From positions 1 through 12,008 of the forward strand of contig SLQC01000065.1 of the NCBI GenBank assembly GCA_007131625.1: DNA of 12,008 bases, given 5' to 3'. Under the pieces are notes generated by a model. That model had not been told where the DNA came from. It worked only from the letters and a program-made list of their open reading frames with translations, and ran no database searches. Origin of the DNA: Balneolales bacterium (GTDB lineage Bacteria; Bacteroidota; Rhodothermia; Balneolales; Natronogracilivirgulaceae). Numbering within the stretch: the first letter of the stretch is position 1; each line of letters starts with the position of its first letter. Made by a program: the position numbers and the translations under genes. Below, one piece after another: positions 1-7,289 of the stretch.

Positions 1-167
1 CCCATCGTCAGATTCATTTTTTTGGCATAGATCGCCGTCATCTGATCCCAGGGCAGTAGGGCTGCAAGTTGAATCCAGCGATTGGCCGGGTCTAATTTTA
101 GTTGGTAAAGAGAGGAAAATTCCTCAAATTTCCTTTGATGTTGAGAAGTGTATTGTAGCATATGCAT
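1..167 (-). CDS. Transposase N-terminus, IS1182/IS5-like (partial, cut by window edge)
   Basis: Reading the minus strand from an ATG at 167 gives about 55 codons open to the left edge. The N-terminus starts MHMLQYTSQHQRKF, followed by LDPANRWIQLAALLPWD and then AIYAKK. A short lead-in, then L-D-P-x-N-R-W-x-x-L-A-x-L-x-P-W-D/E, is the signature of the N-terminal domain (InsH-N/DUF772 type) of IS1182- and IS5-like DDE transposases, which cut and paste their own element. The catalytic DDE domain would lie left of the window, so I cannot tell whether the gene is intact. A second ATG six bases in (161) is an equally plausible start. The element's right end should lie between 168 and about 340, but without the left end the terminal inverted repeat cannot be identified. 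Confidence 0.72.
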   Translation of the reverse strand, partial: MHMLQYTSQHQRKFEEFSSLYQLKLDPANRWIQLAALLPWDQMTAIYAKKMNLTM

Positions 168-339
168 GGGTTTATTTTAAATATACAAATATCCCTGCAT
201 AATATCAATATAAAAATCTTGTTATTTAACTGTTTTACAATAACTTATTGCTCCTGTAAGGAAGGCCTAACCAACCAGGCTCATTTTCTTTTAATAAAGC
301 TTTTTGCAATAGCAGATGATTTGACGAAATACAAATAGG

Positions 340-400
340 TGCTAAATACTGCTAAGAATTTTAGCAGGGATAAGCAGCTCTTAACAGGGTTTAGCAGTAG
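340..400. repeat. 10-bp-phased TGCTAA / TTAGCAG motif array with central palindrome
   Basis: TGCTAA occurs at 340 and 350. Then come TTAGCAG at 361, TAAGCAG at 371, TTAACAG at 381 and TTAGCAG at 391. Spacing is 10 or 11 bases throughout, so all copies face the same side of the DNA helix. The first two are in reverse orientation to the last four. At the switch point CTGCTAA (349-355) and TTAGCAG (361-367) form a perfect 7-bp inverted repeat around a 5-base spacer. A further TAGCAG lies at 310-315. The arrangement resembles a cluster of protein binding sites (operator or IS-end binding), or a decayed short tandem repeat. Function is unknown. Confidence 0.6.
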
Positions 401-496
401 AAAAGATGTAATGAAATGGGTGTTTGTGAACTGTTTGAGACGACATGTAACAATTATTCCGCGTGTTGCCTCACTTAATTTTCTTACTTTTAGCCG

Positions 497-522
497 GCCG
501 GCCTGGTTTCCGGTCAGCCGGC
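497..522. other. GC-rich stem-loop in the GLUG gene 3' flank
   Basis: GCCGGCCTG (497-505) pairs with CAGCCGGC (515-522), giving an 8-bp stem with one bulged C and a 9-base loop. It stands out in an AT-rich surrounding. Neither strand has a U-run directly after it, so it is not a canonical intrinsic terminator. It could be a transcript-end structure or a chance product of the GC island. Confidence 0.3.
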
Positions 523-560
523 AGCGTGTCCGTTTTAGATGTTTCTATTGTGTACGTTGT

Positions 561-607
561 AAATAGCGCCGCTATTTTAACGGCACCGGCAGTGAGCGTT
601 ATCACTG
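561..607 (-). terminator. Possible terminator region: two small hairpins after the GLUG gene
   Basis: Reading leftward from the TAG stop at 610-612, the first hairpin is CAGTGA (590-595) with TCACTG (602-607) around a 6-base loop. The second is AAATAGC (561-567) with GCTATTT (571-577) around a 3-base loop. The second arm ends in ATTT on the minus strand, but no long U-run follows. Their position just after the stop fits a transcript end. The structure is weak, so this is tentative. Confidence 0.25.
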
Positions 608-609
608 AT

Positions 610-3600
610 CTATTTCACAAGAGTAACCTGCCGGTTGAATTGCCGCTGCCGGCCCTGATCCGTGCTGACCAGCATCCGCACCAGATACACACCGCTGGCC
701 ATATCCGAGGCGTCCCAGGATACTTCGTGGCGACCGGCTTCGTAGCTACGGTCTGTTAACTCCGCCACCCGCCGGCCCAGCAGGTCGTAGACCTCCAGGC
801 GTACCTCGATGCGCTCCGGCAATTCAAAAGGGATCATTGTGACCGGATTGAAGGGATTGGGGTAATTTTGCCTGATCGTGACCTCCTCGGGAAGTTCCGT
901 ACTCTCCGGAGGAATGCCAGTCGTCATCGCGGTGACAAAAGTCCAGGTATCGGACCATTCGCCCCGGCCACCATCATTAACTCCACCAATTCTCCACCAG
1001 TATTCAGTGACCGGCTCAAGGGGTTCCGGCAACGTCAACGTCGTATCGGACGCAACAAGGGTATCCAGTACCGTCCCTGTAAAGTCCGAATCCGTTGAAA
1101 GCTGGAATGCATACAAGTCGGAGTTGTCGGCCTTGTTCCAGGTAAATACCGGTAAGTCATCTACCTCCGAAGCTTCGTTTACCGGGGATTCCAGTACCAC
1201 TTTGGCAGGACCCGGGTAGACTTGCAGCTTCCAGATTGCCGTGTGATTCTCACTCCGCACGACGAAATCATAATCGCCCTTATCGCCTTCGCCTGTCTGC
1301 CAGGTGAGCGTAACTGTTGTTTGATCACCCCCTTCCAGTGTTACCCCTGTATGCGCATCAACGAGCTGACCCTCATTATCCCTCAGCTCGATGGTTTGGT
1401 CGCCGGAGACACCGCCCATATTATCGACGGTAACAATCAGTTCAAACAATTGGCCTTCCAGCATGGATGCCGGAGCCTCATCAATGGTGACTTTGAAAAA
1501 GGAAATTTCCGGCAATATTTGCCACAGATGACGTGGGTAGTCTTCCGAAACGGAAAGCCATCTTTCACCAAAAGTCAGCCGCTTCATATGAATTTCGGCT
1601 GCATCCCCGGTCATCTCTGCCGTGGTTAATCCTTCTGTTTCGCTCTGATCTCCTTTTGCAACGGCCAGCGCCTGACCTGACGATTCAACATTCCAATAGG
1701 CCTCTGTCAGCGAACCCTCAAAATTACCGATCAATCCTCCGGCATATTCCAAACCGGATACCTCGCCGGTGGAATACGATTCCCTGACATTGCCCTGATT
1801 GACACCGACCAGTCCGCCAACATATTCTTCACCCGAGACCCGGCCGCGGGCATAAGAATAGTTTACCGCCCCTCCCAGATGCCCGACCAGACCGCCAACG
1901 GCATAAGTCCCTGACACATCACCGGTTGCATAGGAACCGTGTATACCGCCGGAACTGTGACCGGCCAGTCCGCCGACATCTTCCTCTCCCGTGACTTCGC
2001 CCGTGGCATAGGAGTCTCTAACAGGGCCCAATGAATACCCCACCAGTCCGCCAACAGTTCTTCTTCCCAGTATGTCTCCCATGGCATGCGAATTGTTTAT
2101 GGCACCTTCAGCCACCGTACCAGCCAGCCCTCCGACATCGCTGCTGCCCGAAACCGGGCCGGCTGCATACGAACCGTCAATCTCTCCGCGAAAGAAGAAA
2201 CCGATCAACCCACCGGTACTCGTGCTTCCCGATACGTTCGCAGTGGAGTGGGAGTCAAGCACTTTATTGTTTCCGAAACTGTTCCCAACCAGACTGCTGG
2301 TATGGTTCATTCCTGTGATATTTCCATCGGTCAGGACCACATTCTTTATCACCGCATTTTCTATGTAGCCGAACAAACCCACGGCATCTTCCCGGTCACG
2401 ATCTATATACAATCCCGATATGGAGAACCCGTTACCGTAATAGACTCCGGTAAATGGCGCATTATCGTGAACACTTTCCCACCACCCGATCGGATTAAAG
2501 CCTTTACCGTCGTTCCACTCGCTGGTTTCCTCCGCATGAATGCCGGCGGTCTGAACAAACCAGGCATCCGGAAAGTAACGTACCTTGTGAAGCTCCGTAA
2601 GGGTAGATACCTCATAAGGGTCGGATTCTGTGCCCGATCCACCGGCAAACTGCAGATTAATTCCGGTCCCGTTGATCAGGACATCCAGAGGATCCTCTTC
2701 GTTAGCGGCATTGTGGCCGATTTCCAGCACGGTTTGAAAAGTATCTTCGCTTGACGGATAGAAAACGACTTCGACGGCATGACTTTCGGAGGGTTCCAGC
2801 GTCCAATTGCCTTCCCCGCCGGTAATTTCAAATACACCGATATTCGTGTCGAGGGGCATCACCTCTCCGTTCATCGTCGTATTGCCGGCATTGGTAAGTG
2901 TGAAAATCCAGGATGCGGATTGGTCCAGTTCCACCTCTCCGAAATCATATACCGGAGGATCAACGGTGATCAGGGCAACTTCGGGCGCATCCAGGGCGTC
3001 CTCCGGATCCTGCCAGGCCAGCACGGGATAATCCTCGACCAGCAGCCATTTCTGATCAAAATCCAGCCGGTGCATATAAATAAACGCTTCCTGACCTTTC
3101 ATTTGCGTTGTGGATAGACCCCGGGTTCCAATCTGACTTCCGTTTCCCACGCCTGTGGAAGGGTCCGATGTATCATGATCCCAATAAGCGGCCCTGATTT
3201 CTGTATTTCTGTGGGCATAGCCGAACAAGCCACCTACATCCTCCGAACCGGTTACATTTCCCGTGGCATATACTTCCGTTGCGATTCCCGCCATAGATCC
3301 AGCCAGTCCGCCAACCTGGGTAATGCCGGTAACCTGACCATGAGAATAAGAATAACTTATGGCTGCACTTGTATTGCCTCCGACCAACCCACCGACTCTG
3401 GTTTCACCAGATACCACACCCGAAGCCCAGGAGGAGTTGATTTCACCGTCATATCTGCTATATCCGGCCAGTCCCCCAACCCGGTCAACACCCGAAACAG
3501 ACCCGGAAGCATACGAATTATTCACGGTGCCCATGTTTCGCCCGATTAGTCCGCCCACTTCATCATCCCCCGTGACATTTCCGGTGGCGTAAGAATCGTT

Positions 3601-4365
3601 CACCTTACCGAATGGGCTATTTTGACCGATCAATCCGCCGATCCTGCTCTCGCCTGAAACATCCCCCACAGCCCGGGATTGGTTGATTTCGCTGTCCCTG
3701 TGCATCCCGACCAGACCTCCGGCATGACTTTCCGCATTCACATTACCGTCACTGTAGGAATCACTGATTTCCGCATTGAACCGGACGGCTCCTGCAAGGC
3801 CGCCGACAATGATGATTCCTGTGACATCAACGGAACTGAAAGAGTGCAGGATTTTACCCGTGTTATAGCCTGTCAGCCCACCAACATACCCCATCCCGGT
3901 TACCGTACCGGTGGCATTGGAATGCTCTATAGTGCCGTTATGATAGCCGGCCAGAGCGCCGGTGTTATCCCGGCCTGCTACAGAGACGTTTTCAAGGGAA
4001 ACATTCTTAATCACACCGTTGCCCACATATCCAAACAAACCGACAAAATTTTCACCGGACCTGTTTATCGTCAGATTTAAAATTTTAAACGTCCCGCTGT
4101 CATAACTTCCGGTAAAAGGGCCTGTTTCGTTTCCGACAGGAATAAATCCTTCGCCTTCGCTCCAGTTTTCGGTATCCGAGGCATCAATATCGGCAATCTG
4201 AATGAAGTACTTGTCCAGGTGACTGGAATTGGCTATGGCCTGAAGTTGTTCGATGTCGGCTATCTGATAAGGATCCTCCTCGGTCCCCGAGCCACCGGCA
4301 AATTGAGCTTCTGTATTTGAAATAATCAATGGAAGGAATAGAATAGTCAGTATCAATTGTTTCAT
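610..4365 (-). CDS. Secreted GLUG-repeat protein with type IX secretion sorting domain
   Basis: The frame opens at 4401 (1263 residues), but I prefer the ATG at 4365 (residue 13). It begins a classic signal peptide, MKQLILTILFLPLIISNTEA, with likely cleavage before QFAGGSG; no ribosome site decides the start. In 1263-residue numbering, module 1 is FAGGSGT-x-x-DPY (34-45), 11 GLUG units (about 118-406) and an AYW-to-W linker ending near 464. An Ig-like/ASH-type domain (about 475-582) follows. Module 2 repeats the plan: FAGGSGT (585-591), 9 GLUG units (about 672-902) and an AYW...LTTAEMTG linker. Then come a CARDB-like domain (about 965-1062), an FnIII-like domain (about 1064-1158) and a sorting domain (about 1178-1263) with NYPNPFNPVT, YDLLGRRV and GVYLVRM. 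T9SS sorting domains direct export across the outer membrane and release or surface attachment. GLUG repeats occur in cell-surface proteins, some adhesive or peptidase-linked, but no catalytic domain is visible here. Its ligand is unknown. Confidence 0.9.
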   Translation of the reverse strand: MKQLILTILFLPLIISNTEAQFAGGSGTEEDPYQIADIEQLQAIANSSHLDKYFIQIADIDASDTENWSEGEGFIPVGNETGPFTGSYDSGTFKILNLTINRSGENFVGLFGYVGNGVIKNVSLENVSVAGRDNTGALAGYHNGTIEHSNATGTVTGMGYVGGLTGYNTGKILHSFSSVDVTGIIIVGGLAGAVRFNAEISDSYSDGNVNAESHAGGLVGMHRDSEINQSRAVGDVSGESRIGGLIGQNSPFGKVNDSYATGNVTGDDEVGGLIGRNMGTVNNSYASGSVSGVDRVGGLAGYSRYDGEINSSWASGVVSGETRVGGLVGGNTSAAISYSYSHGQVTGITQVGGLAGSMAGIATEVYATGNVTGSEDVGGLFGYAHRNTEIRAAYWDHDTSDPSTGVGNGSQIGTRGLSTTQMKGQEAFIYMHRLDFDQKWLLVEDYPVLAWQDPEDALDAPEVALITVDPPVYDFGEVELDQSASWIFTLTNAGNTTMNGEVMPLDTNIGVFEITGGEGNWTLEPSESHAVEVVFYPSSEDTFQTVLEIGHNAANEEDPLDVLINGTGINLQFAGGSGTESDPYEVSTLTELHKVRYFPDAWFVQTAGIHAEETSEWNDGKGFNPIGWWESVHDNAPFTGVYYGNGFSISGLYIDRDREDAVGLFGYIENAVIKNVVLTDGNITGMNHTSSLVGNSFGNNKVLDSHSTANVSGSTSTGGLIGFFFRGEIDGSYAAGPVSGSSDVGGLAGTVAEGAINNSHAMGDILGRRTVGGLVGYSLGPVRDSYATGEVTGEEDVGGLAGHSSGGIHGSYATGDVSGTYAVGGLVGHLGGAVNYSYARGRVSGEEYVGGLVGVNQGNVRESYSTGEVSGLEYAGGLIGNFEGSLTEAYWNVESSGQALAVAKGDQSETEGLTTAEMTGDAAEIHMKRLTFGERWLSVSEDYPRHLWQILPEISFFKVTIDEAPASMLEGQLFELIVTVDNMGGVSGDQTIELRDNEGQLVDAHTGVTLEGGDQTTVTLTWQTGEGDKGDYDFVVRSENHTAIWKLQVYPGPAKVVLESPVNEASEVDDLPVFTWNKADNSDLYAFQLSTDSDFTGTVLDTLVASDTTLTLPEPLEPVTEYWWRIGGVNDGGRGEWSDTWTFVTAMTTGIPPESTELPEEVTIRQNYPNPFNPVTMIPFELPERIEVRLEVYDLLGRRVAELTDRSYEAGRHEVSWDASDMASGVYLVRMLVSTDQGRQRQFNRQVTLVK
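1696..2388 (-). repeat. GLUG repeat block 2 (9 units)
   Basis: The unit plan matches block 1, including an opening AVGLFGY...VIKNVVL unit and a closing AGGLIG...EAYWN unit. The same FAGGSGT entry motif lies before it and a similar LTTAEMTG...MKRL.F...W linker after it. That shared frame shows the two blocks descend from duplication of a whole module, not only of single units. The different unit counts (11 versus 9) indicate later gain or loss of units. Confidence 0.8.
3184..4050 (-). repeat. GLUG repeat block 1 (11 units)
   Basis: Each unit is about 25-28 residues, with consensus VGGLxGxxxGxIxxSYATGxVTG. The first unit (FVGLFGY...VIKNVSL) and last (VGGLFGY...AAYWD) are edge variants. The units are strongly degenerate at DNA level, though GTCCGCCAAC-like stretches recur on the plus strand, so this is an old protein repeat rather than a recent tandem expansion. 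Such repeats are expected to form a right-handed beta-helix-like or solenoid fold (inference). Confidence 0.8.
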
Positions 4366-4457
4366 GACGGGTATTATTTGACAGATTAATAATAATCCCA
4401 TATTTGGAGCAAATTAATACTTTTCCAACAAAAAAAGGGGGTTAAATCTGACATCGC

Positions 4458-4475
4458 TTGCCGGTTTCCCGGCAA
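4458..4475 (-). other. Hairpin with GAAA tetraloop between sulfatase and GLUG genes
   Basis: TTGCCGG (4458-4464) and CCGGCAA (4469-4475) form a perfect 7-bp stem. On the transcribed minus strand the loop reads GAAA, a stable GNRA tetraloop. It lies 61 bases past the sulfatase stop and about 90 bases before the preferred GLUG start. No U-run follows directly; the CCCCCTTTTTTT on the minus strand begins about 16 bases later. It may end the sulfatase transcript, protect a 3' end, or sit in the GLUG 5' leader. Confidence 0.4.
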
Positions 4476-4536
4476 TGGAAAAAGATTACGGCAATAGAGA
4501 TATTACTTCATCACTTCAGATAATCTCTTCAGTTCC

Positions 4537-6141
4537 TTATTCATTCCAGGTATCATCGCCATACTGTTCCTGTAATTCATCAATCCTGATTTTGAGACGC
4601 TGCTGGATGTCCGCATAATCGGGTTTATCATATACGCTTGTCAGCTGTTCGGGGTCGGCTTCCAGATCAAACAGCTCCCACTCATCGTGGTCAGGAAAAT
4701 GGGCAAGGGTGTATCGGTCTGTACGCACTCCATAGTGCCGGGCAACCCGGTGAACGCGCGGAGGTCCCTCAAAATAATGGTAATAAACCGCATCGCGCCA
4801 GTCGGCCGGCAGTTCGCCTCGCAACAGCGGCGTAAGCGACCGCCCCTGCATCCGCTCAGGTATCTCAGCGCCGGCCAGTTCCAGTATGGTAGGGGCAAAA
4901 TCCAGGTTTTGAACCAACTGTTTGTTGACAGAACCCGGGGTTATTCCTTCCGGCCAGTGCACAATCAATGGCATTCGCATGGACTCCTCATAAATCCACC
5001 TTTTGTCAAACCATCCTTTTTCGCCCAGGAAAAAACCTTGATCACCGGCATATATAACAATGGTATCATCAATGAGATTTTCGCGCTCAAGGTAGGCCAT
5101 CACCCGGCCTACACCATCATCCACACCTCGAACCACCCGCAGATAATCCTTTATATAGCGCTGATACCGCCATCGCAGCCGGTCTTCAACAGACATGCGA
5201 TCATAGTTTTGATAAAGATACTCGTTATCTTCAGCATATGCCTGTTCAATGCGTTCCAGTTGCTCTTCCGTCAATCTGTTTCTATCGACAATGACCTGTT
5301 GCCAGTCTTCATTGGGTTCTCCCGTTTCCGGATTCAGTGGTACCTTCAAGTCGGCCCCCCACCGCATTGTGGTTGCAATCTCCATATCCTGTTCCTGTGC
5401 CGCGGTTGTAAGCCCGGAATAGTCATAGAACAGTGTGGGCGGTTCGGGCAAATCACGGTCTCGATAATCATCCAGATGCCTGGGACCCGGCAGCCACTCC
5501 CGGTGTGGTGCTTTGTGGTTGTAGATCATCATAAATGGTTTATTTCTCTCACGATCTAACCTTAACCATCGTAGTGCGCTGTCGGTAATGATCTCGCTGG
5601 TATGCCCGTGCCGGTCTATATCTCCATGAGTAGTCCGCATGGTCGGATTGTAATAGGGTCCCTGCCCATAAAGTACTTCATAATAATCAAAACCCAGAGG
5701 CTCTGATTTGAGGTGCCATTTGCCTATCATCGCTGTTTGGTACCCATGCCTTTGAAGCACCATTGGAAATGTTTCGACATCATCCGGCATAGATTCTGCA
5801 TTGGTGATGACCCCGGTCACATGGCTGTGCAACCCACTCATCATCACAGCGCGCGAAGGTGTACAGATGGAATTGGTTACAAAGGCATTGTCAAACCGCA
5901 TCCCTCCATCAGCCAGCCGGTCGATGTGAGGTGTCGGGGTGTGATCCAATTGAAGTCCGTAGTTTAATGCTCCACGATATGCCCCGATTGCCTGGGCAGT
6001 ATGATCGTCCGAATACATCACGATAATGTTCGGCTTTTCCGGTAAAGGTGATGTTTCAGGATACGAATTACATCCCCAGGAGAAGAAAACGACCGGGAGC
6101 AATGCAGTCATCGAAGGCAATTTATAATCTAATGGTATCAT
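4537..6141 (-). CDS. Exported formylglycine-dependent sulfatase (S1 family)
   Basis: This 534-residue protein belongs to the alkaline-phosphatase-like sulfatases, which hydrolyse sulfate esters using a formylglycine made from an active-site cysteine. That cysteine is C93 in the C-T-P-S-R motif (93-97). Other family marks are the metal-binding SDD (D45, D46), GKWHL with K141 and H143, H213 in NHKAPH, the second metal site GDQ (D367, Q368) and K380 in GWFDKRW. The C-terminal YGVRTDRYTLAHF...EWELFDLEADPEQ is the usual sulfatase sub-domain. The N-terminus is hydrophobic and ends FFSWGC, so it may be a lipoprotein anchored at C24, although the lipobox is imperfect. The CTPSR (not SxPSR) site needs an anaerobic-type or FGE-type maturase, and none is in this window. 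The substrate is unknown; the closest style is Bacteroidota/Planctomycetota enzymes acting on sulfated polysaccharides. A charged segment at about 246-310 looks like an insertion before the second metal site. Confidence 0.93.
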   Translation of the reverse strand: MIPLDYKLPSMTALLPVVFFSWGCNSYPETSPLPEKPNIIVMYSDDHTAQAIGAYRGALNYGLQLDHTPTPHIDRLADGGMRFDNAFVTNSICTPSRAVMMSGLHSHVTGVITNAESMPDDVETFPMVLQRHGYQTAMIGKWHLKSEPLGFDYYEVLYGQGPYYNPTMRTTHGDIDRHGHTSEIITDSALRWLRLDRERNKPFMMIYNHKAPHREWLPGPRHLDDYRDRDLPEPPTLFYDYSGLTTAAQEQDMEIATTMRWGADLKVPLNPETGEPNEDWQQVIVDRNRLTEEQLERIEQAYAEDNEYLYQNYDRMSVEDRLRWRYQRYIKDYLRVVRGVDDGVGRVMAYLERENLIDDTIVIYAGDQGFFLGEKGWFDKRWIYEESMRMPLIVHWPEGITPGSVNKQLVQNLDFAPTILELAGAEIPERMQGRSLTPLLRGELPADWRDAVYYHYFEGPPRVHRVARHYGVRTDRYTLAHFPDHDEWELFDLEADPEQLTSVYDKPDYADIQQRLKIRIDELQEQYGDDTWNE

Positions 6142-6297
6142 AAAGATGGATTAATTGGAAAAGCATTATTTCTTAATACCAAAAACAGACTAAAAGGGCA
6201 AATCTCAGATTTTGTTAAAAAAATCAGATCGGTCAGGCAGTTGCTGGGACATACGTTTTTTTTCATGATCTAATTGATCCATCTGAAATCAAAGTTA
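6142..6297. other. AT-rich gap between hutG and sulfatase
   Basis: This 156-base gap probably carries the end of the hut transcript and the promoter of the sulfatase gene. A T-run on the minus strand (GATTTTTTTAAC, about 6213-6224) has only weak AT stems around it, and TCAGAT occurs twice nearby (6205-6210 and 6224-6229). I cannot define a firm terminator or promoter. The size of the gap argues that the sulfatase is a separate transcription unit. Confidence 0.4.
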
Positions 6298-7200
6298 TTA
6301 TCGCAGCGACAAGCCAAATAAAAAATACCAAATGGTCATCGCCGCCAGCCTGACCGTCTGATCATCGCGATCATAATCGGGATTGACTTCGCAAAGATCA
6401 AAGGATTTCACCGCCGGATGTTTTCCGAAATGAAATGCCAGCTTCAGCCATAGATCCGGCATCATACCGCACGGTGACGGAGCGCTGACACCTGGTGCGG
6501 CCGACTGAACCACCGCATCCATATCCATCGTGACCATGATGTGCTCCTCCTGCTCTTTGTCGAGATGAGCCTGAACCCTTCCCTCCGTTGTCTCCTCTGT
6601 AAACATAGCTGTACCTTCCCGGAAGGTAATATACTCCAGATGATCTCGTGCGACCGTCTGGGGATTGAGTCCAAATACTGAATAGGATGAACAATGCCCT
6701 GATGAATGCTTCAGCGCCTGACGAAACGGGGATCCCGAGTGGGCTTTACCGTCTTTCAGTGGTCTGACATCGGTATGTGCGTCGATATTGACGATCGCCA
6801 CATCCATATCGGCCTGCACGTACCCGAGAAAATGCCCGTACGAGGTCTCATGTCCGCCACCGATAATAATGGGTACGGTTTCCGATCGGATCTGTCTGGC
6901 AACCGCTTCTCCCAGAAGCGACTGATTCTTTTCAAGATCTTTCGAATGCACGAGATTCCCTCCATCTGAGACACGCTTCAGCAGTGCGGTATGTTGTTTG
7001 AAATGCTGTGCGTGTGGTGTCATTTTCATTAACCAATTGCGGATGTGTTCGGGAGCTTTGGCTGCTCCGGGCCGCCCGCCATTCCGTACCACACCGAGAT
7101 CGCACGGAAAACCGATAAGTATAGCTGCCGGATTTTCTCCCGGAACATTTTCCATATTATTGATATAATCACAAATTCGAAGATCGGTCTCGTAACTCAT
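6298..7200 (-). CDS. hutG: Formimidoylglutamase, arginase family
   Basis: The enzyme catalyses the last step of this histidine route, N-formimino-L-glutamate plus water to L-glutamate plus formamide, in the cytoplasm. The 300 residues carry the ureohydrolase manganese ligands in order: GGGHE (H117), NIDAHTD (D140, H142, D144) and MDMDA (D226, D228). RNGGRPGAAKAP (39-50) is the conserved substrate-side loop of this family. Length is slightly below the usual ~310-320. Agmatinase or arginase would share the metal site, but the hut neighbours and the RPGA loop favour HutG. It is last in the cluster, 89 bases after hutI, a longer gap than between hutH and hutI. The start ATG has no Shine-Dalgarno; the 8-mer TGAGCCAT spans it and recurs 46 bases upstream. 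No formylglutamate deformylase or formiminotransferase is present, so the direct hydrolysis branch is predicted. Confidence 0.93.
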   Translation of the reverse strand: MSYETDLRICDYINNMENVPGENPAAILIGFPCDLGVVRNGGRPGAAKAPEHIRNWLMKMTPHAQHFKQHTALLKRVSDGGNLVHSKDLEKNQSLLGEAVARQIRSETVPIIIGGGHETSYGHFLGYVQADMDVAIVNIDAHTDVRPLKDGKAHSGSPFRQALKHSSGHCSSYSVFGLNPQTVARDHLEYITFREGTAMFTEETTEGRVQAHLDKEQEEHIMVTMDMDAVVQSAAPGVSAPSPCGMMPDLWLKLAFHFGKHPAVKSFDLCEVNPDYDRDDQTVRLAAMTIWYFLFGLSLR

Positions 7201-7289
7201 GGCTCAGCTTATATTTTGCCAGGCTTTCTTTGGCTTAACAATCTATGGCTCAACATTTTCATGTCACTACATTCAATGGGTCACCATTT

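Larger units (their letters stand above)
168..609. other. Gene-free AT-rich intergenic region with motif array and hairpins
   Basis: This 442-base stretch separates the stop of the GLUG protein gene from the transposase start. I see no convincing gene: the short open frames lack family resemblance or a supported start. Positions 168-480 are AT-rich, with a GC-rich island at about 491-526 (GCCGGC twice). It should contain the right end of the insertion sequence, the transposase promoter, the phased TTAGCAG array (340-400) and three inverted repeats between 497 and 607. The sharp change in composition fits a mobile-element boundary, but that is inference. Confidence 0.6.

Noticed and set aside
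340..400. Reading the phased motif array as a CRISPR array
   Set aside because: The motifs are only 6-7 bases with 3-4 bases between them. CRISPR repeats and spacers are far longer, and no cas gene is present.
2086..2754. Plus-strand open frame (about 222 codons) opposite the GLUG protein gene
   Set aside because: It is a shadow of the repeat-rich gene; the periodic GLUG codons keep antisense frames open. It shows no domain or start signal.
4366..4401. Using the upstream ATG at 4401 as start of the GLUG protein
   Set aside because: The 12 extra residues precede a well-formed signal peptide that starts at the ATG at 4365. This is a preference, not proof, because neither start has a ribosome site.
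4429..4441. Run of T after C (CCCCCTTTTTTT) on the minus strand as a terminator U-tract
   Set aside because: It is separated by about 16 bases from the GAAA-loop hairpin and has no stem directly before it.
4687..5559. Long plus-strand open frame (about 290 codons) opposite the sulfatase gene
   Set aside because: It is fully antisense to an enzyme with intact catalytic motifs, has no recognisable domain, and its composition is what the complement of that gene would give.
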